From a virus: a DNA stretch of 25,402 nt. The position numbers and the translations under genes were made by a program. The stretch is taken from the IMG/VR virus record IMGVR_UViG_3300024348_000220, positions 1 through 25,402 of that record; one strand, 5' to 3'. Below, piece by piece: positions 9,952-17,826 of this stretch. Below the pieces are notes generated by a model. The model ran no database searches, was not told the origin of the DNA, and saw only the letters and a program-made list of their open reading frames with translations. The stretch's first letter is position 1, and every line of letters starts with the position of its first letter.

Positions 9952-10785
9952 ATGACACCGTTACTAGGAACATTTAGTGTTGGATCAGCGCGAGGATATG
10001 GAAGAGAAACATCTGCCGGTGTCGCTGGCCAGCAAACCTATACCACGGCAGGTACCTATACGTTTGTTGTTCCTGCTGGAGTAACTAGCGTTTCCGTAGT
10101 TTGTGTTGGTGCATCCAAGCAGTATTCAAATCAGACTAATTATGGACTAGGTGGTGGTGGGTTAGGATATAAAAATAATATCACTGTAGTTCCTGGAAAC
10201 AGTTATGAGGTTGTGGTTTCTGGTGCAAATGATGGCAGAGGATCACATTTTATCAATACTTCAACAGTACTAGGTGGTCAATCTATTTCCAATTCAGGCG
10301 GGGGTACATTCGTTGGTGATGGTGGCGGCAATGGAGGCAATGGCGGTGCTGGCACTGGCGGCAGCTCAGGCGCTGGAGGCGGCGGCGCTGGAGGATATGC
10401 AGGGAATGGAGGTAATGGGGGAAATCAAGGTGCAAATAACGGAAGCGCTGCTGCTTCTGGCTCTGGTGGGGGAGGAGGGGGGGCAGGTGGAACCTCGGGC
10501 TCTTTTGGCGGAGGTGGCGGAGGTGTAGGATTATTTGGAATTGGAGCTGATGGTGCGGCGGGCCTTTATGCCGCCGAAGATAGTTATATACTCGGAGGTG
10601 GTGGAGGTGGATCCGGCGGAACGCGCGGCTCACGTTCAAACACAGCAGGAGCGTACGGAGATGCTGCCTATGGTGGTGGACTTCCTGGAACAGGAGCCAC
10701 GGTCAGCGCGGGAAATTATGGGGGTGCTGTTCGTATTATCTGGGGTGCCGGAAGATCATTTCCATCCAACGCAGCAAATGTATAA
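9952..10785 (+). CDS. Polyglycine-rich adhesin candidate
   Basis: A 277-residue protein. Residues about 28-110 (TYTTAGTYTFVVPAGVTSVS onward) form a beta domain common at the start of Gly-rich phage tip proteins. Residues about 117-250 are dominated by GG, GGG and longer glycine runs separated by short loops. The end, GAVRIIWGAGRSFPSNAANV, is a C-terminal signature I recall in many marine phage Gly-rich proteins. Architecturally it recalls the gp38 adhesins of T2-like phages, whose polyglycine-II helices present variable loops to host receptors, but sequence homology to gp38 is not claimed. It lies 1 nt after the GYTGS-repeat gene, in the right place to be a receptor-binding tip. Confidence 0.83.
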   Translation: MTPLLGTFSVGSARGYGRETSAGVAGQQTYTTAGTYTFVVPAGVTSVSVVCVGASKQYSNQTNYGLGGGGLGYKNNITVVPGNSYEVVVSGANDGRGSHFINTSTVLGGQSISNSGGGTFVGDGGGNGGNGGAGTGGSSGAGGGGAGGYAGNGGNGGNQGANNGSAAASGSGGGGGGAGGTSGSFGGGGGGVGLFGIGADGAAGLYAAEDSYILGGGGGGSGGTRGSRSNTAGAYGDAAYGGGLPGTGATVSAGNYGGAVRIIWGAGRSFPSNAANV

Positions 10786-10806
10786 TACAAAGGAGAAAAT
10801 ATTATA

Positions 10807-11052
10807 ATGAGTGATACAAATAATTTAGTAATTAAAGTAGAAAATGGACAATCCATAAATCATCCAGTGACATACAGTAACTTTTTGTTATTATTTCCAG
10901 ATTGTTTAGTGCAAGATACACCTACTAATGAAGTTATATCCATATATGGATATGAAGTATTTTCACCCACACCATATCCACAATTTGAATCAGGATCATA
11001 TATAAAACAAAATGATGGCAGATGGACAAATACGTGGGTCGCAAAAAATTAA
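10807..11052 (+). CDS. Small tail-fibre-region protein
   Basis: An 81-residue protein with an AAAGGAGAAA ribosome site upstream of its ATG. The opening NLVIKVENGQSINHPVTYSN and the end SGSYIKQNDGRWTNTWVAKN follow a pattern I recall from small conserved proteins beside fibre genes in marine phages. In tailed phages such proteins are often fibre assembly factors, but no chaperone family signature is visible here, so that role is only a guess from position. It is AT-rich relative to the preceding adhesin gene. Confidence 0.72.
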   Translation: MSDTNNLVIKVENGQSINHPVTYSNFLLLFPDCLVQDTPTNEVISIYGYEVFSPTPYPQFESGSYIKQNDGRWTNTWVAKN

Positions 11053-11085
11053 GATGCTCAATAATCACATCAACTAATAAATCAT

Positions 11086-11247
11086 ATGCCTGCAATAGAT
11101 TTTCCCAGTTCTCCCGCTGTAAGTCAAATTTACAGTGTAAATAACAAATCCTGGCAATGGAATGGTACGTCATGGATATCATTGGCAACGCAAGGGGCAG
11201 TCAGTTTCAATCCCGAAGAAGCCATACTGTATGCTAGCTTATTGTAA
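11086..11247 (+). CDS. 53-residue W-rich small phage protein
   Basis: A short frame starting MPAIDFPSSPAVSQIYSV, then NKSWQWNGTSWISL, and ending EEAILYASLL. The combination of an FPSSP opening and a WxWNGxxW core is, from memory, a recurring module in marine phage fibre-region proteins, where it occurs alone or fused to larger fibres. That pattern supports calling this small frame a real gene. It begins 33 nt after the previous stop and ends just before the next late promoter. Function is unknown; a minor virion role is likely. Confidence 0.7.
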   Translation: MPAIDFPSSPAVSQIYSVNNKSWQWNGTSWISLATQGAVSFNPEEAILYASLL

Positions 11248-11257
11248 TGCCGGTCTT

Positions 11258-11265
11258 TATAAATA
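11258..11265 (+). promoter_or_regulatory. T4-type late promoter
   Basis: Exact TATAAATA in the 41-nt gap, 23 nt before the ATG at 11289. It starts the next block of overlapping structural genes. Confidence 0.82.
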
Positions 11266-11288
11266 TAACATAGTTCACAGGAATACAC

Positions 11289-11612
11289 ATGAATGTAGCC
11301 TTAACCAACGCCACCACTAGAAATATAGGAACAACTCCGGTTGTTGTCTATACAACCCCAAATGACACCACCAGCCACATTGTAAGTTGTCGTTTGGCTA
11401 ATCTTACCTCAGGAATTTTGCCTGTGTCCGCGTATGTGTATAATGGAGCAACATCCACCTATCTGGTTAAAAATCTTCGGGTGCCTGCAGGTGAGTCGGT
11501 TAATATTTTAGATGATGGCAAAATGATTCTACAAGAAAATGAAATCATTTACTGTGTCGCAGGTGATTCCGCAAGTTTTGATTGCATCGTATCAGTCATG
11601 GAGACAACCTAA
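11289..11612 (+). CDS. Small beta-rich structural protein
   Basis: A 107-residue protein preceded by AGGA at good spacing and by a late promoter. Alternating hydrophobic strands (VVVYTTP, HIVSCRLANL, VSAYVYNG, YLVKNLRVPAGES, IIYCVAG, FDCIVSVME) suggest a single beta-sandwich domain of the kind that decorates tails and capsids. It contains four-residue NVALT and VPAGE motifs seen in small marine phage virion proteins. I do not recognise the family. Its TAA overlaps the next ATG by one base. Confidence 0.75.
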   Translation: MNVALTNATTRNIGTTPVVVYTTPNDTTSHIVSCRLANLTSGILPVSAYVYNGATSTYLVKNLRVPAGESVNILDDGKMILQENEIIYCVAGDSASFDCIVSVMETT

Positions 11613-11854
11613 TGGCAACACTTGTTCAAGAAGAATGGCCAGATGATATTGCAAAATCCATATTTTTCGGATTTCGACTGAATCCTGATGACGGCGGGTT
11701 AGTTGTTGAAAAAATTGATGATAACACCATGACGATTAAAATCCCGGACACAGAAATAACTGATAAGTATGATTATAAACATTGGATATGGTCATCCCAT
11801 ACCTTGAAATTCAGTTGGAATAATACAGGACATTTACTACTAGAGGTAATATGA
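11612..11854 (+). CDS. Small acidic protein of unknown function
   Basis: An 80-residue protein starting MATLVQEEWPDDIAKSIFFG. The start chosen is the ATG at 11612, which overlaps the preceding stop (TAATG), rather than an in-frame start 30 nt upstream inside that gene. The end overlaps the next gene by four bases (ATGA). It is acidic, with Trp pairs (KHWIWSSH, FSWNN) and no cysteine or membrane segment. The family is not recognised. Tight coupling to the large structural gene that follows suggests a partner or assembly factor for it. Confidence 0.72.
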   Translation: MATLVQEEWPDDIAKSIFFGFRLNPDDGGLVVEKIDDNTMTIKIPDTEITDKYDYKHWIWSSHTLKFSWNNTGHLLLEVI

Positions 11855-14493
11855 GTCAACTTATAGACTTAGGGAAACTACGTTTCTATTTTGCAGGTGA
11901 ATACAATTCAGCTACCGAATATGAATCAAATGACATAGTTAAATATGGCGGCAATGTTTACGTTTATACCAATGTGGTTAAGGCAACGGGCGTGACTCCT
12001 ACAACGACCACACACTGGGCGTTGATGATTGAAGGATTCAAATTTCTTGGAACATATAGTGCCGGCACAGCGTATAAAATCGGTGATGGTGTCGCTCACG
12101 GCGGCAAAGTATACATCTCTATTCTTGCTTCAACAGGACAAACACCCCCCAACGCCACATATTGGTCACAATTTGCAGACGGCATTCAATATGAAGGTAC
12201 TTACGCTGGCGGCACAGCATATCAAAAGAATGACGTAGTTAAGTATGGTGGTCAAGTTTACATTGCCTTGCAAGATACAACAGGTAATCTTCCTACCAAC
12301 GTAACCTTTTGGGCAAAGTTTGTAGATGGTATTGCGCCCCAATCTGTATATAATTCAGGGACTGCATATTTTCCTGGAGATATTGTTGGTTACGGCGCCA
12401 ATTTATATCGTGCCACAGCAAACACTACTGGTAATGTACCTACCAATACTTCTTATTGGTCATTGTTCATTGAAAGTGTTGCATACAAAGGTGTGTGGGT
12501 AACTGCCACAGTATATGGATTAAACAGTTTAGTGATGTATGGTGGCAGTACATATATTTGTACAACTGCACACACAGCAGGAACATTTGCCACAGATTTA
12601 GCAGCCACTCGCTGGACAAAATTCAGTCAAGGAATAAGAAACCGTGGAGCATGGGTCATAACAACAAGCTACTTGGTTGATGATTTGGTCACAGATGGTT
12701 CATCAACATATATTTGTATTGTTGATCATACATCTGCTGTCAGCTTAGCAAGTGATTATTCAGGCGGTAAATGGCAGCTATTCGCATCCGGTGGCGGTGG
12801 CATTCTTCCTGCCTTGGGTGGCACAGATCACGGCAAATCGTTAACCGTTTCATCAGATGGCACCACCAAGGCATGGATTGGCGCCACATCATCCAATAAA
12901 GTATACTATGTTGCCCCGCATGGAGTTGATAGTGCCACCTCAGGGTTATCACTGTCCACCCCATTTGCCAGCATCAAGTATGCCACAACACAATGCGGCA
13001 CAGATGCCACCATCTTTGTCAAGACAGGCACATACAGTGAACAACTACCCATCACCATTCCTGGCAATGTTGCCATTGTAGGCGACAATCAACGTACAAC
13101 AATTGTCCAACCTGCCGCGGGATTGAGTGATGATGGGGTCACACCAAACAATCAAGCCACCATGTTCTTGATGAGCAACGGCTCCATTTTGAACAAGATG
13201 ACATTCAAGAGTCTGACAGGCTGGGTGCCTGGGGCGACTGCCGCTGATGTTACCACATCAACCATCAAGGGTGTGTACGTCCGTTTGAATCCTGCGTCCA
13301 CGATCACAACAAAATCACCTTATGTGTTGGAATGTTCTGCCATTGGATCAGGTGGCATCGGCGCATTAATTGACGGCAGCGTGCATGCATCTGGCGCGAA
13401 AACAATGATTTTCCATGGATACACCATTATCAATGATAACGGGATTGGGTATTGGGTAAAGGACAACGGAAAAGCAGAAATTGTGTCTTGCTTCACCTAC
13501 TATTGCTATTTTGGATACACGGCATCAGGTGGTGGGTTCATTCGTGCATTGAATGGTAACAATTCATACGGCACCTGGGGTGCCACGGCACGGGGCTATG
13601 ATGCATCAGAAACGCCAGCAACAGGTGCCATCAATGGACAACAACTAAACTTCGCGTATAGTGGTGGTACCATCAATGTGGGCGACACAGTAACAGGGAG
13701 TGGAGGAGGATCGGCAACTGTCACCAACGTGCAATACACCGCCAACAAGGTGTATGTTGTTAATCCCACAGGAAGTTTCGCTTCGGGTAACACACTCACC
13801 TTCACCGGTGGTGGCACAGGCACAGTAACCGCGGGTGCTTTGGAAAATCAAAAAGGATATGTGTTGATATGTGATGGCTTTAGCGCAACACCCGTCCCAG
13901 GACAAAGCATCTCAATTGCAGGTGACGCAATTTCCTATGTGATTCAAAGTGTGTCAGGCACCTATGTGAATTCTGCAAGCAACATGGTGCTGGTGTTGGC
14001 GCAAGAAAAAACCACAGGATCCGCTGATAATGCAGCAATCACGTTACGTTCAAAATACTCACAAATTCGTTTGACCGGACATGATTTCCTAAGCATTGGC
14101 ACAGGTGGTACCACCACAACAAATTATCCAGGAACACCCACTCAACCTGCTGCACAAGGCAATGAAGTGGATGAAGCCTACCCAGGTCGTGTGTATTACG
14201 TGTCCACTGACCAAGATGGTAATTTCCGTGTCGGTGAATATTTCCGAATTGACCAGGCAACAGGTACCGCCACGTTGAACGCCAACGCTTTCAACTTGGC
14301 AGGATTGTCATCATTGCGTCTAGGATCCATTGGTGCACAACTTGGTGAAACCATCAATGAATTTTCATCGGACGCCACCATGGCAGGCAACAGTAATGCA
14401 GCAATTCCCACAGAATACGCCGTTCGCACGTTCGTTATAAATAGAATAAGTACTCAAGGTGTATTTAATACCTATATTCATTTACAAGTTTAG
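11851..14493 (+). CDS. Tail protein with six sugar-binding-like repeats and a beta-helix
   Basis: An 880-residue protein. Residues 13-313 are six repeats of about 50 residues with the pattern Y..GT.Y..gD.V.YGG..Y.......G..P.....W, resembling CBM5/12-type carbohydrate-binding modules. From about 350 (KVYYVAPHGVDSATSGLS) to 600 is a right-handed beta-helix of the pectin-lyase fold, with rung-like TIFVKTGTYSEQLPITIPGN. A small Gly-rich beta insert follows at about 592-667. The C-terminal part (GRVYYVSTDQDGNFRVGEYF, then TGTATLNA and NSNAAIPTEYAVRTFV) matches a region I recall as conserved in T4-like cyanophage structural proteins. It is probably a baseplate or tail-spike component binding surface polysaccharide; no catalytic residues can be assigned. 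Confidence 0.87.
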   Translation: MSQLIDLGKLRFYFAGEYNSATEYESNDIVKYGGNVYVYTNVVKATGVTPTTTTHWALMIEGFKFLGTYSAGTAYKIGDGVAHGGKVYISILASTGQTPPNATYWSQFADGIQYEGTYAGGTAYQKNDVVKYGGQVYIALQDTTGNLPTNVTFWAKFVDGIAPQSVYNSGTAYFPGDIVGYGANLYRATANTTGNVPTNTSYWSLFIESVAYKGVWVTATVYGLNSLVMYGGSTYICTTAHTAGTFATDLAATRWTKFSQGIRNRGAWVITTSYLVDDLVTDGSSTYICIVDHTSAVSLASDYSGGKWQLFASGGGGILPALGGTDHGKSLTVSSDGTTKAWIGATSSNKVYYVAPHGVDSATSGLSLSTPFASIKYATTQCGTDATIFVKTGTYSEQLPITIPGNVAIVGDNQRTTIVQPAAGLSDDGVTPNNQATMFLMSNGSILNKMTFKSLTGWVPGATAADVTTSTIKGVYVRLNPASTITTKSPYVLECSAIGSGGIGALIDGSVHASGAKTMIFHGYTIINDNGIGYWVKDNGKAEIVSCFTYYCYFGYTASGGGFIRALNGNNSYGTWGATARGYDASETPATGAINGQQLNFAYSGGTINVGDTVTGSGGGSATVTNVQYTANKVYVVNPTGSFASGNTLTFTGGGTGTVTAGALENQKGYVLICDGFSATPVPGQSISIAGDAISYVIQSVSGTYVNSASNMVLVLAQEKTTGSADNAAITLRSKYSQIRLTGHDFLSIGTGGTTTTNYPGTPTQPAAQGNEVDEAYPGRVYYVSTDQDGNFRVGEYFRIDQATGTATLNANAFNLAGLSSLRLGSIGAQLGETINEFSSDATMAGNSNAAIPTEYAVRTFVINRISTQGVFNTYIHLQV
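14436..14443 (+). promoter_or_regulatory. T4-type late promoter inside the 3' end of the upstream gene
   Basis: Exact TATAAATA within the last codons of the 880-residue gene, 64 nt before the ATG at 14508. The distance equals that of the box at 6045. The box would let the 932-residue gene be transcribed independently. Confidence 0.68.
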
Positions 14494-14507
14494 GAGTTTC
14501 TTAAAAC

Positions 14508-17306
14508 ATGTCAACAACTCGTTCAATCATAACAAGAAACTTACCGAATACCTTAACTTCTGTTTATACAAACACAAGTGGCGGTACTGCGGTATTGAAA
14601 TCAATAAACATTGATGGCGCAGCAGATCCCACTTCGTTAACAACAGCGGCAGGATCCAGCGAATGGAGCTTTTTTGGTTCGCCCATCAATCCATTAATTC
14701 AAACATCAGCAACATCCAGTGCCAACTTCGGTATTCCTTACCCAGTTCAATTAAGCGCTGATCGTGTTTTACTTCTATACCTCCCGCATTTCATGCATCA
14801 AGGAGGTGCCAATGATTTCATGACAGGTAACATTTTACATTCACAAATTGTTGAATACACCGGGTCAACCTATCGAGCAGGCCCTATTGTGAATGTGACA
14901 TTGCCTACTACAGTATACGCAGGCGCAACTAGCAGTTTATGGTCACTACCTGCGAGCATGACAGGCGGTTATGGTCAATCTAATTTCCGTGCTGTTGCTC
15001 TTTCAGCAACCAAAGTGGTGTGTGCCTATCGTTTAGGATCAGCATTCCGAATGATTCGCTTAACCATCTCAGGAAATTCCGTTGACTTGTCCACGGTTGC
15101 CAACGTGGATTTAACTGGTGCCTCATATTTTAATAACAGCACAGCTGGTGCGTTTGATTTAACCACTGTACCAGGTGCCACAACAAAGGTAATTGTCGCA
15201 GGATACACCGCAACAAACTGGAGTGTGCAAGCAATTAATATTCCTGATTCAGGTGCATTATCAAATGCGGGTGCGTTATTTAGCACCGGTATCACAGCAT
15301 CATTGGCTGGCGGATGTGCTATCGCTCCCATGGCAAAAACTGCGGTATCGAATTCTAACGCCTATATTTTTGGTGGCGCAACTGCCGCGACAAACATATC
15401 TTCTTTGATTGTCACATATAATAGCTCAACTGATGCATTAAGTGTTTCAGGAACAACACAAACATATGCAAGAAATACCCAGGTGACAGGTGTTGAGGCT
15501 GTTTGTTTATCAACAGATACCACAGCAAATGCGGTATTGGCTATGACCGACACAGGTGCACCTAGTGTTATCAACTTCCGTCGGCAAACCAGTTTAACAC
15601 AAGCCAGTTCTGCTGCAGAAACAACCTTGACCTTGCAACATGCCACAGCAAAATCCATTGTTGCAGGATTCAACTGGGGTGATGAACGTGCAGTATTCAC
15701 GGGTGAATTGGGCGTGTGTGTTGTCTTTGATAGTGCCGGTACTGCCACAAACTTAACACCTGCCACAGAAACAACAAATACAACACGTATTCTTCAACAG
15801 TTTATTCCTTTCAATTCACGCCCATTGTACACCTTGTATGATCCTGCCACACTTCGGGTGGATCGTGTTTCACAATGGTATTCACGCACTAGTATTGCTT
15901 CAGCAACATCATCAGGAACCCATACCGTAACAGGCAATTACTTCCCATGGGGCCATGATTACGGCGGACATTATTCCTGGAATGAACAAACAGGTACATG
16001 GATTGTCGGCTTGTATGGTCGGTTGTATTCCATCAACACAACAGGTGTTGTGGCTGATGAAATCCCACTTTATCAATTAAGCACCACGTTCAACTATTTG
16101 TACACCATCAAACAAGTTCAAGTATTGCCTTCCGGTAAAATCTTGTTTGCGGTGGAATACGCCATGGGGATTGTTCCAGGATATAACACCAATACTCAAT
16201 GGACATCAGCTACTGGTAGTGTGAACATTTATGCTGCAGCAACCAATCCCATCACTGCATTTAATCCATTAAGTCGTGCGGCATTGTCAGCTCCCATCTT
16301 GACTTGTACGAGTGGTATGTTTACTCTGTGTATGACACAGTTCCAAGATGCCTCAGGTGATGAGCGCGCCATTCTCTTGTATTCCAACACAACACCAAAC
16401 GTTGTGAGTGCTCAATTTTATGGCAGCACCTGGTATTTGGGCAGTACGAATAGTAATGTAACAGTCTCATTGGCAGGTGCATGGAGTTATGGCCATCGCC
16501 CTAACTTGAAGATCATTCAAGACACGCCAGCACAACTTCCTGGATACCCAACGGGATTATGGCGGTTGTTAGGTGCACCTGGTTTGAACTCACAAGCCAA
16601 CATGGGATACATATCCATCACATCATCTCCATTGGCAGCCACCAGTGTTGATTCATTGAACATGAGCACAACACTTTCAACCATGACCGCACATGGATAT
16701 AGTATGCCATGGCGAGTGGGTCCAATAGGAAAAACCATGGTTGCCGCCATGTATGATGCCGCCACGGCATTCACAACCATTCGGGTGTTTGCTTCAGTTG
16801 ATGGTAAGTTGCAAAGTCCATTAGGATTTTATCCTACATCAGGAAACGGTGTGAACACCAACTTGAAATATCCCACAATAGCAGCAGCAAAATTCGGATA
16901 TGCTGTGGGATACAATAACACAGACAGCACAAGCAATCTTGCCACTATTGGATATGCGTTCACAGCCAATAACCCGAACACACCTGCAGCAACCGTAACC
17001 GTGGCATCAGGTAACGGCACTGTCGTTACCAATCAAGTAGATAAAGTTCGGTTCAGCATCTTTGGTGCAAGTGCTGACGCAGTATACACACAATCGGGCC
17101 CAAATGACACCGTGAAATTCTTTGCTGCCATCTATGATGGTACCAATGACTTCTTTATCAATCCAGGTCAGAATGTGTTGTCAACAGACAATGCAGCATA
17201 TCGCAGCAACGACACGTATATGGTTCCGAATAACTACAGTTTAAAACTACGTTGTGATACACAAAATAGTTTACATTCATTGGTTACAATCATCGAGGAA
17301 GCCTAA
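14508..17306 (+). CDS. Large virion structural protein (932 aa)
   Basis: A 932-residue protein whose TAGGAG ribosome site overlaps the previous stop codon. The opening MSTTRSIITRNLPNTLTSVY and the C-terminal VRFSIFGASADAVYTQS followed by MVPNNYSLKLRCDTQN look like phage receptor- or virion-binding beta modules. The long middle has spaced repeats of strand pairs of the type SADRVLLLYL, SATKVVCAYRL, TTKVIVAGYT and SGKILFAVEYA, about 50-70 residues apart, as in beta-propeller blades. No enzymatic motif is visible and it is not Gly-X-Y repetitive. I infer a tail-attached fibre or spike; the propeller fold is a suggestion to be tested by structure prediction. Confidence 0.82.
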   Translation: MSTTRSIITRNLPNTLTSVYTNTSGGTAVLKSINIDGAADPTSLTTAAGSSEWSFFGSPINPLIQTSATSSANFGIPYPVQLSADRVLLLYLPHFMHQGGANDFMTGNILHSQIVEYTGSTYRAGPIVNVTLPTTVYAGATSSLWSLPASMTGGYGQSNFRAVALSATKVVCAYRLGSAFRMIRLTISGNSVDLSTVANVDLTGASYFNNSTAGAFDLTTVPGATTKVIVAGYTATNWSVQAINIPDSGALSNAGALFSTGITASLAGGCAIAPMAKTAVSNSNAYIFGGATAATNISSLIVTYNSSTDALSVSGTTQTYARNTQVTGVEAVCLSTDTTANAVLAMTDTGAPSVINFRRQTSLTQASSAAETTLTLQHATAKSIVAGFNWGDERAVFTGELGVCVVFDSAGTATNLTPATETTNTTRILQQFIPFNSRPLYTLYDPATLRVDRVSQWYSRTSIASATSSGTHTVTGNYFPWGHDYGGHYSWNEQTGTWIVGLYGRLYSINTTGVVADEIPLYQLSTTFNYLYTIKQVQVLPSGKILFAVEYAMGIVPGYNTNTQWTSATGSVNIYAAATNPITAFNPLSRAALSAPILTCTSGMFTLCMTQFQDASGDERAILLYSNTTPNVVSAQFYGSTWYLGSTNSNVTVSLAGAWSYGHRPNLKIIQDTPAQLPGYPTGLWRLLGAPGLNSQANMGYISITSSPLAATSVDSLNMSTTLSTMTAHGYSMPWRVGPIGKTMVAAMYDAATAFTTIRVFASVDGKLQSPLGFYPTSGNGVNTNLKYPTIAAAKFGYAVGYNNTDSTSNLATIGYAFTANNPNTPAATVTVASGNGTVVTNQVDKVRFSIFGASADAVYTQSGPNDTVKFFAAIYDGTNDFFINPGQNVLSTDNAAYRSNDTYMVPNNYSLKLRCDTQNSLHSLVTIIEEA

Positions 17307-17307
17307 T

Positions 17308-17814
17308 ATGGTGTTGCAGTCATTAGTTCCTATTGATAGAACTTTTGGGCGATTAAACACTCCGGAAATATACACCAATCGGCAAGTATTTCAAGGATCT
17401 CCAACAAGTTTATCTCAACTGATTGCGGGTGCCGCTGCTGAAAAAGTCACTGTTATTTCAGCGCCCACCACAGGTACCATCACATTGGACATCACGACTT
17501 CTCCTATATTATATTTCACCGCTAACGCCACAGCAAACTGGTCATTGGCATTGCGTGGATCATCAACATCATCTATAAATAGTTTGATGAACGTGGGTGA
17601 ATCTGTCACGGTGGCGTTTCTTAGTACTCAAGGTGGTACAGCATACTATCAAACCTCGTTGACAGTTGATGGGTTAACCATCACACCAAAGTGGCAGGGT
17701 GGGACTGCACCTGCAGCAGGAAATATTAATAGCATTGATGGATATGTATGTAATATTATTAAAACGGGACCTGGACAATTCACAGTTTTAGAAGCACAAA
17801 CACGATTTGCATAA
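17308..17814 (+). CDS. Fibre C-terminal-domain protein, paralogue of the 9177 gene end
   Basis: A 168-residue protein. The start chosen is ATG 17308, 1 nt after the preceding stop with GAGGA 8 nt upstream; an in-frame upstream start lies inside the preceding gene. Residues 1-45 carry an NTPEIYTNRQVFQG linker. From about 46 the protein parallels residues 131-257 of the 9177-9950 product: TGTI, a strand ending ILYFTANATANW, SLMNVGESVTVAF, GGTAYY, TPKWQGGTAP, SIDGY and IIKT. The two are stand-alone and fused versions of one beta-rich domain, likely a fibre tip or connector. The exact role is not known. Confidence 0.82.
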   Translation: MVLQSLVPIDRTFGRLNTPEIYTNRQVFQGSPTSLSQLIAGAAAEKVTVISAPTTGTITLDITTSPILYFTANATANWSLALRGSSTSSINSLMNVGESVTVAFLSTQGGTAYYQTSLTVDGLTITPKWQGGTAPAAGNINSIDGYVCNIIKTGPGQFTVLEAQTRFA

Positions 17815-17826
17815 TAGGATATATAC

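Noticed and set aside
10283-10639. Minus-strand frame rich in His, Arg and Leu opposite the polyglycine gene
   Set aside because: It is the complement of glycine codons (GGN read as NCC-type shifts) and has no independent support.
17574-17581. Exact TATAAATA inside the 168-aa fibre-domain gene
   Set aside because: It lies mid-gene and 246 nt before the next start, far outside the 16-64 nt range of the other boxes; probably chance, although it is the closest box upstream of the cargo block.
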